Positions 42,260 to 51,300 of a stretch of DNA of 64,000 nt are shown one piece after another. The stretch's first letter is position 1; each line of letters opens with the position of its first letter. The position numbers were made by a program, and so were the translations under genes. The DNA comes from Fibrobacteria bacterium (GTDB lineage: Bacteria; Fibrobacterota; Fibrobacteria; UBA11236): contig JANYDA010000004.1 of assembly GCA_025360005.1 (NCBI GenBank), positions 1-64,000 on the forward strand, written 5' to 3'. Under the pieces are notes generated by a model, which saw nothing but the letters and a program-made list of their open reading frames with translations, was not told the origin of the DNA and did not search any database.

Positions 42260-44242
42260 TCAAGGTCCGCCGCTCTTTTTCATAACCCTCTTACTCTTCA
42301 TCCATTCCCGCGCCACGATATAAAGAATCTTCTTCCCCGCCTTCCAGCTTCCCATCACGGTGCCGGAAATCTTCGAGACGCCGATGCGCTTGCGGTAGGA
42401 GACCGGCCTTTCCGAGACGCGGAGGCCTTGATTAACGGCCTTCACCTGCATCTCGACAGTCCAGCCGAAGTCCGGGTCCGCCATGCCCAACTCTTTGAGC
42501 GAGGCGTAACGGATGGCCCGGAACGGTCCCAGATCGGTATATGCGAATCCCCAACCCAGGCGCACCAGCCGAGTAGTGAGCCAATTGCCGAAGATGGCCA
42601 CGGGCAGCAAGGCCCCTTTTTCCCTGCGGCCCAGCGCGCGCGAACCGATCACCAGGTCCGCATTCCCGCTCTTGATCGGATCGGTCAGCCTGCCCATTTC
42701 CTCCGGATGATCGCTGAAGTCCCCGTCGAGGAAAACCACGATGGCCGTATCCGGAGGCAAAGCCGCCATGCCGCGCAGGCAGGCGGCCCCGTAGCCGCGC
42801 CGCGGTTCGCAAACCACGGTAGCACCCAGGGAACGGGCCGTTTCCGCCGTCGCGTCCGTGCTGCCGTTGTCCACCACAATCACTTCGGCCGTATCGGCTG
42901 GGATGGCGCGCAATACCTTGGCGATGGCCTGCTCTTCATTGAGGGCCGGTATGATCACGCGGATGGGGCCCGTCTCGGGCGCCGTTTCCGGAATCATGCG
43001 GGCGCGGCCCTCCTTTTCCCGGGGCGGGAAAAAGCGCAGGTAAAGATAGAGGCACAGCGGCGGCAGGAATTCCGGCCAGCGTAGCCAGGGGTTTTCCCGC
43101 CATTGCCCGGTAACGTGCATGCGACCATATACCTCGTAGCTGATGAGGATGGTTCCGCTGAGCAATAGCCAGGGCCGAGAACGGGCCAACGCCGCGAAAG
43201 GCAACACCCACAGCAAGTACCACGGATGCAAAGTGGGGGCGAACAGCAGCAGCAAGCCCATATACCATAAGGCTTGGCGCTCAGGGAGGGCTTTGCGCAG
43301 GCAATACGGGCAGACGACCATTGCGGTAGCGAAGAGGCCCAGGGTGATGCCTCCGCGGGCGGCGTGGGAAAGGAACGGGAAAAAGGCGTCTACCAGGGAC
43401 GGCAAGGCGGAGTTGAAACCGAAGGTCGTGGCGAACTTGGCGAGCATGGCGAACGCTCCCACTGCCCACAAGGTCCCGCCCAGGGAGAGGGCGATCGCCA
43501 ATCCCCAGGCCAAAGCGCGTTTCCATCCCAAGCGGGGCAACAGCAGCGGCGCGAGCGCCAGGGAGGAAATCTTGGTCATGGCGCCCAAGCCAAGCAGAAC
43601 CGGAGCCCAGGCTTTCCGTGCCGTCAGCGCAGCGAAAAAAGCGAGATTGAAAAAAACCGGCAGGCTTTCAAAATGCCCGTGTCCGGCGATCTCGAAAATC
43701 AGCAACGGATTCATGAAGTAGATAGCCAGCACATGGGCGCCTCTGCTGCCGATTTCCCCGGATGCATCCTGATCCGGCCCGGACCCCCGCAGCACTATCG
43801 ATCGCAGGACAAAGAACCCCAGCAGATCGAATCCCAGGAATCCGATTTTGAATACCGGTACCGATTGCCCCAGCTTGGCCAGCAGGTAGAAGACGGTTTG
43901 GGCCAGCGGCGGATAAATCGTCGCCATATCCGGGTGGTTGATGCCCGCCCAATTGGCGTCCCTGAGAAAGGCCAGGGAGGCATGGATGGGGGATAGCAGG
44001 TACGGATTGAAACCCCGCGCCAGGATTTCCCCCTCCCAGATGAACCGGTGGATATCGTCCGAGGGCGGCAAGGGGAGCAAGCATAGGCGTGCCAGCAGAC
44101 CCAGCGCCAAGGTATGCGAAGCCGTGAGGCGGAAAAGGTTTTCCTGGCAACCGAACCAGTAAACGGCAAAGGCCGGGATTAGGCACGCCAGGGTTCCGGG
44201 AACATCGGCCTCGGTGGCGCCCACGCAGGCTAGGGCCATGTA
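42260..44242 (-). CDS. Fusion of GT-C membrane glycosyltransferase and GT2 polyprenyl-phosphate sugar synthase
   Basis: About 660 residues. The N-terminal part (about 420 residues, 10 or more membrane segments) has GT-C features, including DDIHRFIWEGEILARGFNPYL, AGINHPDMATIYPPLAQ and HPWYLLWVLP. The C-terminal part (about 235 residues) is a GT2 domain with VIIPALNEEQAIAKVL, VIVVDNGSTDATAETA, FLDGDFSDHPEEM and DLGPFRAIR, as in dolichyl-phosphate mannose/glucose synthases. A short linker joins them, and an in-frame ATG there could allow separate synthesis. The start is uncertain: ATG 44242 is the first canonical start without deep overlap, but membrane segment 1 seems to begin upstream near 44290. 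It would make and use its own lipid-linked sugar. Confidence 0.8.
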   Translation of the reverse strand, partial: YMALACVGATEADVPGTLACLIPAFAVYWFGCQENLFRLTASHTLALGLLARLCLLPLPPSDDIHRFIWEGEILARGFNPYLLSPIHASLAFLRDANWAGINHPDMATIYPPLAQTVFYLLAKLGQSVPVFKIGFLGFDLLGFFVLRSIVLRGSGPDQDASGEIGSRGAHVLAIYFMNPLLIFEIAGHGHFESLPVFFNLAFFAALTARKAWAPVLLGLGAMTKISSLALAPLLLPRLGWKRALAWGLAIALSLGGTLWAVGAFAMLAKFATTFGFNSALPSLVDAFFPFLSHAARGGITLGLFATAMVVCPYCLRKALPERQALWYMGLLLLFAPTLHPWYLLWVLPFAALARSRPWLLLSGTILISYEVYGRMHVTGQWRENPWLRWPEFLPPLCLYLYLRFFPPREKEGRARMIPETAPETGPIRVIIPALNEEQAIAKVLRAIPADTAEVIVVDNGSTDATAETARSLGATVVCEPRRGYGAACLRGMAALPPDTAIVVFLDGDFSDHPEEMGRLTDPIKSGNADLVIGSRALGRREKGALLPVAIFGNWLTTRLVRLGWGFAYTDLGPFRAIRYASLKELGMADPDFGWTVEMQVKAVNQGLRVSERPVSYRKRIGVSKISGTVMGSWKAGKKILYIVAREWMKSKRVMKKSGGP

Positions 44243-44316
44243 GGGGAGTAACAGGAAGGTTACGATGGCCGCGGGATGGATCCGGCGGCCCGTCCCGGAT
44301 GGCGGGAAAGGGGCTA

Positions 44317-45837
44317 TCAGGCCTCTTGCAGCGCGGCCACGGCCGCGAACTTGACCAGGTAGAACTTCTTGACGTAATGGGAAAGGGACATGCACCCCAC
44401 TACCAGGAAGCCCACCGCGTAGAGGCCCAGGAAGGGACCCACCAGGTATTTCTCGGCGGCGATGTAATGGAGGAAACCCATGAAGCAATAAGCGGCCAGT
44501 CCCAGCTCCAGCACGGAGGCGAACGGGAACTTGGACTTGTAGATATGCACCATCTTATCGCCGGCCTTGGGGGTGCGGATGAACGCGCCTTTACGTCCGG
44601 AAAGCGCGGAAAGCACGGCGCGGGTATTGTTCAGGGCCACGCCTACGCCCAATGCCATCAAAGTGGGCAGGGAAAGGATCCGGCTCTTCCAGTTCTTGCG
44701 GGAAACGCGTTGGGCCACCAGATACAGTATGGAAGGCGCCAGCGAGGAAATAAGTATCAGGACGCACAGGCCCGAGAAAGCGGCGGTGCCGACCTTGAAC
44801 GGGAACCAATAGAGCAAGGGTAGAGCCAGTAGCGCCGTGATCAACATCAGCGGATGGATGGCATAATGCGTGGTGTGCAGCACGCTCTGGATTTTGACCT
44901 TGAGCGGCTGCTTGGATCCCATCACTTGCGGCAACAGCTTCATGGCGGTCTGGATGGAGCCCTTGGCCCAACGGAACTGCTGCGACTTGAATGCGTTGAT
45001 ATCGGAAGGCAATTCCGCCGGCACTACCACGTCGTATAGGAACTTCATGCGCCAACCATTCAGCTGGGCGCGATAGGAGAGATCCATGTCTTCGGTGAGG
45101 GTGTCTCCCTGCCAGCCGCCGGAATTCTCGATGGCGGTCTTGCGCCAGATGCCTGCGGTACCGTTGAAGTTCATGAACAAGCGGCCCCAGGAGCGCGCGG
45201 ATTGCTCGATCACGAAATGGCCGTCGATGCCGATGCTCTGCGCCAGCGTGAGCGAGGACTCCTGGGAATTCAGATGGCCCCAACGGGCCTGCACCAGCCC
45301 GATGTCCTTGTCCATGGTGAGAAAGGGAACGCAGCGGGTGAGATAATCGACCGGCGGGACGAAGTCAGCGTCGAAGATGGCTATGAACTCGCCTTTGCAA
45401 ACCTGCATGCCTTCATTGAGCGCACCGGCCTTATAGTCATGGCGGTCGGTGCGGTGGATAAGCACGATGTCATGGCCCTTAGCGCGCATTTCCGCCACCA
45501 AAGAGGCCGATAGTTTCTCGGATCCGTCGGTGGAATCGTCCAACACTTGGATCTCATGGCGATCCTTGGGATACTCCATGGCGCAGACGGAACGAATGAG
45601 GCGCTCGATCACGTTGGTTTCGTTGTAAACCGGTAACTGGGTGGTAACGATTGGAAGCTTATCCATTCCGCCTTCCGCGTAGAAGCGGCGGAGCTTGCGC
45701 TTGTCGTGCACCACCTCCTTCCGCTTGTTCTTAAGGAAGAGGGTTAAAAGCCAGTAGCAATTGATGCCATAAGTGAATAGCCCGATTGAAGCTATGGCAT
45801 ACAGTCCAAACATGGCATAGATGATTGGTGAAGGCAT
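44317..45837 (-). CDS. Processive GT2 glycosyltransferase (cellulose synthase-like, membrane)
   Basis: 506 residues. N-terminal membrane segment (YAMFGLYAIASIGLFTYGINCYWLL), a cytoplasmic GT2 domain, then three or four C-terminal segments. Motifs are TTQLPVYNETNVIERLIRSV, QVLDDSTDGSEKL, AIFDADFVPP (DXD), TLTEDMDLSYRA (TED) and QQFRWAKGSIQTA (QxxRW type), the set of processive beta-glycosyltransferases such as cellulose or glucomannan synthase-like proteins. The substrate is not known and no BcsB/C or PilZ partner is adjacent. It overlaps the beginning of the fused GT gene region and follows the DUF2064 gene by one base, forming an operon. Confidence 0.88.
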   Translation of the reverse strand: MPSPIIYAMFGLYAIASIGLFTYGINCYWLLTLFLKNKRKEVVHDKRKLRRFYAEGGMDKLPIVTTQLPVYNETNVIERLIRSVCAMEYPKDRHEIQVLDDSTDGSEKLSASLVAEMRAKGHDIVLIHRTDRHDYKAGALNEGMQVCKGEFIAIFDADFVPPVDYLTRCVPFLTMDKDIGLVQARWGHLNSQESSLTLAQSIGIDGHFVIEQSARSWGRLFMNFNGTAGIWRKTAIENSGGWQGDTLTEDMDLSYRAQLNGWRMKFLYDVVVPAELPSDINAFKSQQFRWAKGSIQTAMKLLPQVMGSKQPLKVKIQSVLHTTHYAIHPLMLITALLALPLLYWFPFKVGTAAFSGLCVLILISSLAPSILYLVAQRVSRKNWKSRILSLPTLMALGVGVALNNTRAVLSALSGRKGAFIRTPKAGDKMVHIYKSKFPFASVLELGLAAYCFMGFLHYIAAEKYLVGPFLGLYAVGFLVVGCMSLSHYVKKFYLVKFAAVAALQEA

Positions 45838-45838
45838 C

Positions 45839-46480
45839 TTATCGTATTCCCAAATTTTTGAGTGGTTCCAGATGTTTCACCCGATCGAAGTCTTCCAGGG
45901 TATCCACATCGGAAAAGGCGTTATGCACAAAGTAACTTAAAGTTTGAAATTTTAGAATATTTAAGGTTTTCTCGAATACTTTTTCGGTACTCCAAGGGAT
46001 ATCCCGGAAAAGCGAGGGGTTACCCTCTTTCAAGCCGAGCAAATAGTAACCTCCATCGTCCGTGGGTCCAAGGACCACATCGTACCGGTTTAACGCATCG
46101 AAAGAGGAAGTTACGGATTCTTTTGAAATTTGCGGGCAATCGCAACCGAGCAAGAGGATCTTTTGCGCGCCTCTGGAAAGTCCGGACTCCACCGCCGCCC
46201 ACATTCTCGCTCCCAAGTCGCCGCCGCTTTGCGGCAGATAGGCGTCCATTCCTGGCGCCCATTCAAACGCATCATGAACATGCCCGGGAGGATCCACCAT
46301 CAACACCTTGCGAAAAGGAGTGGTACGCACTATAGAGAGGGTATGCGCCAAGAGCGCGCGGTAGATACGCAGGGCGTTCTCTTCGCCCACGCCCCTGGCC
46401 AAACGCGTCTTGCAGCGGCCTCGTTCGGGATACTTGGCGAAGATAAGGATTTCGCATTCCGGATCGGTTGAGGGCGTCAC
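45839..46480 (-). CDS. DUF2064 / TIGR04282-family nucleotidyl- or glycosyltransferase-like protein
   Basis: 213 residues, GT-A-like. The motifs ILIFAKYPERGRCKTRLARGVG, LLGCDCPQISKESVTSSF and VVLGPTDDGGYYLLGLK are characteristic of the TIGR04282/DUF2064 family, whose name refers to arsenosugar biosynthesis but whose members are widespread and mostly uncharacterised. The first motif resembles a nucleotide-sugar pyrophosphorylase loop. Next to two GT2 genes it probably serves the same glycan route. The substrate is unknown. It is the first gene of that operon. Confidence 0.82.
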   Translation of the reverse strand: MTPSTDPECEILIFAKYPERGRCKTRLARGVGEENALRIYRALLAHTLSIVRTTPFRKVLMVDPPGHVHDAFEWAPGMDAYLPQSGGDLGARMWAAVESGLSRGAQKILLLGCDCPQISKESVTSSFDALNRYDVVLGPTDDGGYYLLGLKEGNPSLFRDIPWSTEKVFEKTLNILKFQTLSYFVHNAFSDVDTLEDFDRVKHLEPLKNLGIR

Positions 46481-46572
46481 ACGGCGAAAATAAATATTCC
46501 CGCCCTCGGGCGAAACCCCTAAGATGCGTTAGGACGAAATGAGTTGGAGGATGTTGGGAAAAAGGGTAAACG

Positions 46573-46599
46573 AAAAAGCGAAGCCTTGAGGGCTCCGCT
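46573..46599 (-). terminator. Rho-independent terminator of the zinc-finger-like gene
   Basis: On the minus strand AGCGGAGCC/GGCTTCGCT (nine pairs, one G-T) with a 5-base loop is followed by TTTTT. It lies about 50 bases past the stop of the gene at 46650. Confidence 0.7.
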
Positions 46600-46649
46600 T
46601 CCGGACGGACGCGAACGTCGGCTTCAATAGCCGCGCCCGGCTTGCGGTT

Positions 46650-47183
46650 TCAATGCACGGATCCGCGCGGCTTCTTGGTGGGGAATGGGATTACATGGGG
46701 CTGGCTCAAGGCGTATTCCTCGAACTGCATTTCATAGTCGCTCCACTTTTCAAACGACTGCGCTTGTCCGTCGGCGGGTTTGCGGCCCGTCGAGATCATC
46801 CGTTGGAAGTGGCGCCGCTTGTATTCGGTGCGGTGCAGTTCGCAATACATGGGATAGATATTATGGTCGGGATAGATGGTGAAGGTGTACTCGCGTTTGC
46901 ATTCGGGGAGCGAGCAGCACATGGTCTTCTGGATCGGCTGTATCTCATCCGGCTCGATGACCAGATTGCTGTCTTCGGGCTTGGGAGCTTCCTTGGGAAC
47001 GAACCGTTCGGCGCGGCTCTTACGGGTGCGGTGGTCGGTGCAATACAAAGACGTGGGCGAGCCCTCGAATTTCTTATTGCATCCCGGATGCTTGCAGGAG
47101 CGGATTTCCTTGCGGACGCGGCTCCCGTTGTTCATCCCTTGGTTGAAGGTCCTGCCTTCGAGAACATGCGCTTGCTTTTCCAT
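46650..47183 (-). CDS. Protein with two CxxxxC...CxxH zinc-finger-like motifs, function unknown
   Basis: 177 residues without signal peptide or membrane segments. Two similar motifs are seen: CKHPGCNKKF-x7-LYCTDHR (about residues 30-52) and CSLPECKREYTF-x8-MYCELHR (about 90-118). Each has four potential zinc ligands (C-x4-C ... C-x2-H) and is followed by basic residues, suggesting two copies of a small zinc-binding unit. The N-terminus and C-terminus have no recognised fold. It has its own terminator and lies divergent from algH across a gap with an 18-base palindrome. No family name comes to mind. Nucleic-acid binding is a reasonable guess only. Confidence 0.65.
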   Translation of the reverse strand: MEKQAHVLEGRTFNQGMNNGSRVRKEIRSCKHPGCNKKFEGSPTSLYCTDHRTRKSRAERFVPKEAPKPEDSNLVIEPDEIQPIQKTMCCSLPECKREYTFTIYPDHNIYPMYCELHRTEYKRRHFQRMISTGRKPADGQAQSFEKWSDYEMQFEEYALSQPHVIPFPTKKPRGSVH

Positions 47184-47330
47184 TGTTTGGTTCGCTCCCT
47201 ACCTTGATTATCGGAGGCGGCGGGCAAAAGCTTTAGCGGTGAAGTGATACTTAAAGCATTGAAAACACCTTGGTTTACAAAGAAACCCAATGGGTTTTTT
47301 GGGATCACCGTCTGCGAAGGGTAAGTTCCC

Positions 47331-47348
47331 GTTCCCGGGCCCGGGAAC
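47331..47348. promoter_or_regulatory. Perfect 18-base palindrome upstream of algH
   Basis: GTTCCCGGGCCCGGGAAC reads the same on both strands and ends 35 bases before the algH start. It lies in the gap between two divergent genes. Operator or hairpin; protein unknown. Confidence 0.4.
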
Positions 47349-47383
47349 ATTTATCAAAGAGGTAAAATTCCTATATTCCCGCC

Positions 47384-47956
47384 ATGGCTTCCGAGACCGG
47401 CTCCGGCACCGAGTTCAATGCGCAGGAACACATGGCAAGGCTGAAGCCCGGCGTGGTTCTGTTGGCGCGCGACATGGCGGATCCCAACTTCAACGCCACT
47501 GCCGTGCTCGTCTGCCAGCATGGATCGGAAGGCTCTTACGGCCTGGTGCTGAATCGGCCGTCGCATATGCCGCTCTCTGAAGTCTTCGACAAACCGCCGG
47601 CATGGGCCGGCGACGCCGCGCGCAAGCAACGCATCTATATCGGCGGACCGGTGCAACCGGAAGAGTTGCAGATCCTGCAAGTGACCACCGCGCCCGTTCC
47701 GGGCTCCTACATAGTGGCGCCGGAAGTATACCTTGGCGGATACTGGGGCGATCTTAAGGACATCCTGGATTTGGATCCCCAAACCATCCGCCTGTTCCTG
47801 GGCTATTCTGGTTGGGGGGCGGAACAATTGGCCAGGGAAGTGCTTGCCCAGGCCTGGGAAGTATGGACTGTGGATATCAAGAAACTCCTCCTGGGCCCCG
47901 AATCCACTTGGCTCGGCGGGATCGGACAGTTCAAGGATTACCTCGCCTCGCTTTGA
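47384..47956 (+). CDS. YqgE/AlgH family protein (DUF179)
   Basis: 190 residues. The family is recognised from LKPGVVLLARDMADPNFNATAVLVCQHGSEGSYGLVLNRPS (split here), IYIGGPVQPEELQIL, and LFLGYSGWGAEQLAREVLAQAW, the conserved GYxGW-x-QLxxE signature. The biochemical role of the family is not settled; the name derives from an alginate-regulation phenotype in Pseudomonas. The ATG at 47384 has no strong ribosome site. It is 437 bases upstream of gltB in the same direction, but the gap suggests separate transcription. Confidence 0.88.
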   Translation: MASETGSGTEFNAQEHMARLKPGVVLLARDMADPNFNATAVLVCQHGSEGSYGLVLNRPSHMPLSEVFDKPPAWAGDAARKQRIYIGGPVQPEELQILQVTTAPVPGSYIVAPEVYLGGYWGDLKDILDLDPQTIRLFLGYSGWGAEQLAREVLAQAWEVWTVDIKKLLLGPESTWLGGIGQFKDYLASL

Positions 47957-48393
47957 GTTCAACGGCTGTTCCTTTTCCCATCCGCCCCCGGAAATCCGCT
48001 TTGTCAAATGGCTTGCAAATCCGGGCAATCCATGACACATGCGTAAAATCGGCGCTGCCGCGCGTTCCCCGCCGCTCCGAAGCCGCATCGGTTCCCAGGG
48101 GATCTCACGCGTCGCTTCCCGCGGGGAAAAAAAGAGTGACTATTTCCGAATTCTTCTTATTTTTCCCGATCGATGGCTGACTCTTCCAAAACCCTGATTC
48201 CAAGCCTCCTGCGGGCCGGAATCCGTTCACGCTCTAAACGCGTGGACATTGTCGCAGCGCTCAGGTAAGGCAAATCGGGGAACGTTTTCCCATGGCCTCC
48301 CTGAGCGGGGAGATGCAATCAGGCATGTGCTTGGCGCAAGCTTTCGGCTTGCCCAGGACTTCAGTATCAATCGGTCAAGCTAGGAACAGAACC
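47957..48393. other. Long leader/intergenic region before gltB
   Basis: Open frames here, including one joined to gltB from 48292, lack coding bias. I could not assign a promoter. A small hairpin GCAAGC-TTTCG-GCTTGC is at 48336-48352, about 40 bases before the start. The region may carry nitrogen-control sites, but no clear sigma54 or GlnR/NtrC sequence is visible. Confidence 0.45.
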
Positions 48394-51300
48394 ATGAAGG
48401 CTCACGGATATCCGGAACAGGAAGGCTTGTACGACAGCGCGTACGAGCATGATGCTTGCGGCGTAGGATTTGTCGTCCACATCAAGGGCAAGAAATCACA
48501 TGATATCGTGGCCAAGGGCATGCAGCTGCTGGATAACCTGGAGCATCGCGGGGCCTCCGGCGCCGAAAAGAATTCCGGCGACGGCGCGGGCATCATCACC
48601 CAGCTTCCGCATGCCTTCTTCCTGAAGAAATGCAACGAACTGGGCATAGCCTTGCCGCAACCCGGCGAATACGGCGTGGGACAGCTTTTTCTGCCCAAGG
48701 TGGAAGATCAGCGCAAGGAAATCCAGAAACTCTTTACGCGCTGCGTTGAGGAATCCGGACAACAGATCCTGGGCTGGCGCGTGGTGGACACCAACAACTC
48801 CCAACTGGGGGAATCGGTCAAACGCACGGAGCCGGCCCATTACCAGGTATTCGTCAAGCGCGGTAAGAACGCCAAGGATGCGGAAGCCTTCGAGCGCAAG
48901 CTGTACGTGATCCGCAAGTATGCGGAACGGATGATCCGCGACAGCAAGGAGCCGGGCAGCGACATGTTCTATGTCGGTTCGCTCTCGCACAAAACCATCG
49001 TGTATAAGGGCCTGTTCCTGTCGCCGCAGGTGATGACCTATTTCCCCGATCTGGCCGATGAAAGCTATGAGTCCGCGCTGGCGCTGGTGCACAGCCGCTT
49101 TTCCACCAACACTTTCCCCACCTGGCCCTTGGCGCATCCTTTCCGATACCTGGCCCATAACGGGGAAATCAATACCCTGCGCGGCAATGAGAACTGGATG
49201 AAGTCGCGCGAGTCCCTGCTCAAGTCCAAGCTGTTCAGCCCGGACGAGATCAAGAAACTGCTGCCCATCATCGACGAGCGGGGATCGGATTCCGCCAAGC
49301 TGGACAACGTGGTTGAACTTTTGGTCATGTCCGGCCGCAGCCTGCCGCACGTGATGATGATGATGATCCCGGAAGCCTGGGAAAAGGATCCGGAGATGAG
49401 CCCGGAGAAAAAGGCCTTCTACGAATACCACGGCACTTTGATGGAACCTTGGGACGGCCCCGCCTCGGTGGCTTTCACGGACGGCCATATCATCGGCGCC
49501 ACCCTGGATCGCAACGGCCTACGCCCCTCGCGCTATCAGCTTTCGGACGACGACATCCTGGTGATGGCTTCGGAAGCGGGCGTTATCGAAGTCGCGCCCG
49601 AAAAGATAAAGCTGAAGGGCCGCCTGCAGCCCGGCCGCATGTTCGTGGTCTCGCTGGAAGAAGGCCGCATCATCCCGGACGAAGAGATCAAGCACAAGGT
49701 CGCCACGCGCAAGCCCTACGCCAAGTGGCTGGCCAAGAACAAGATCGAGATCGTCAATCTCAAGCCGCCCCGGGAAATCCGCCAACCGGATCCGGACACG
49801 GTACTCAAGCGCCAGAAGACCTTCGGCTACAGCCTGGAAGACCTGCGCATCCTGATGGCTCCCATGGTCAACGGCGGGGAAGAGGCGCTGGGCTCCATGG
49901 GCAACGACGCGCCCCTGGCCGTGCTGTCCGACAAATCGCGCAACCTGTTCGATTATTTCCACCAGTTGTTCGCGCAGGTGACCAATCCCCCTATCGATAA
50001 GGACCGGGAGGAGATGGTCATGTCCCTGACCTCCTTCGTGGGCAAGGAAGACAACCTGCTGGACGAGACCGACAAGCATTGCCGCGTCATCGAATTGCCG
50101 CAGCCGGTTTTGACCAACGACGATCTGGAACGCCTGCGCTGGGTGGACAAGAACCATTTCCAGGCCCGCACCATCCCCATCGTGTTCAAGGCCTCGCTGG
50201 GCGAGAACCGCATGGCCAATGCCCTGGAGCGCATCCGCCGCCAGGCTTCCGAGGCCGTCCAGGAAGGCTATAACGTCATCGTCCTTTCGGACAAGCCCAT
50301 CGACTCCGATCATGCGGCCATTCCCTCTCTGCTGGCGGTCGCGGCCGTGCACCATCATCTCATCCGCGAAGGCACGCGCTCGCAATGCGGCATCATCATC
50401 GAAACGGGCGAGGCCCGCGAGGTGCATCACTTCGCTTTGCTGCTGGGCTATGGCGCCAGCGCCATCAATCCCTACCTGGCTTTCGAGACCATCGAGGACA
50501 TGCGCCGCCGGCGCATGCTCAAGGAAGGCCTCACTTCCGAGAAGGCGCAATCGCTGCTGATCAAATCGGTCAACAAGGGGCTGCTCAAGGTCATTTCCAA
50601 GATGGGCATCTCTACCATCCAATCCTATATCGGCGCGCAGATTTTCGAAGCCGTGGGACTGCATACGGACTTGGTGGACGAATATTTCACCGGCACCGTC
50701 TCGCGCATCGGCGGCATCGACCTGGCCACCTTGGAGGAGGAGACCCTGCTCCGCCACCGCTTCGCCTATCCGGAAATGCCGGAAGAGGACGGCGCGGAAC
50801 TGGAACTGGAAGTGGGCGGGCAATACCAATGGCGCCAGCGCGGCGAACGTCATCTCTTCAATCCGGACACCATCCATAAGCTGCAGCATTGCGCGCGCGC
50901 CAACAATTACGCGGCCTATAAGGACTTCGCCAAGTCCGTGGACGATCAGGCCAAGAACCTGTACACCATCCGCGGGCTGTTGGAGTTCGCGGGACTTACC
51001 CCCATTCCCCTGGAATACGTGGAATCGGAAGAGGCCATCCTCAAGCGGTTCGCGTCGGGAGCCATGTCCTTCGGGTCCATCAGCTGGGAAGCCCATACCA
51101 CCTTGGCCATCGCTATGAACCGCATCGGCGGCAAGAGCAATACCGGCGAGGGCGGGGAAGACGCTTCCCGCTATAAGCCCCTTCCCAACGGCGATAGCAT
51201 GCGCTCCGCCATCAAGCAGGTGGCTTCCGGCCGCTTTGGCGTGACCTCCAATTACCTGGTCAATGCGGACGAACTGCAGATCAAGATGGCGCAGGGCGCC

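Noticed and set aside
44243-44488. Extended start of the GT-C/GT2 fusion to ATG 44488
   Set aside because: It would overlap the upstream GT2 gene by 172 bases and adds Arg/Pro/Gly-rich residues without a membrane segment.
48331-48352. TTGGCGCAAGCTTTCGGCTTGC as a sigma54 promoter before gltB
   Set aside because: The GG element is present but the expected -12 GC at the right spacing reads CG.
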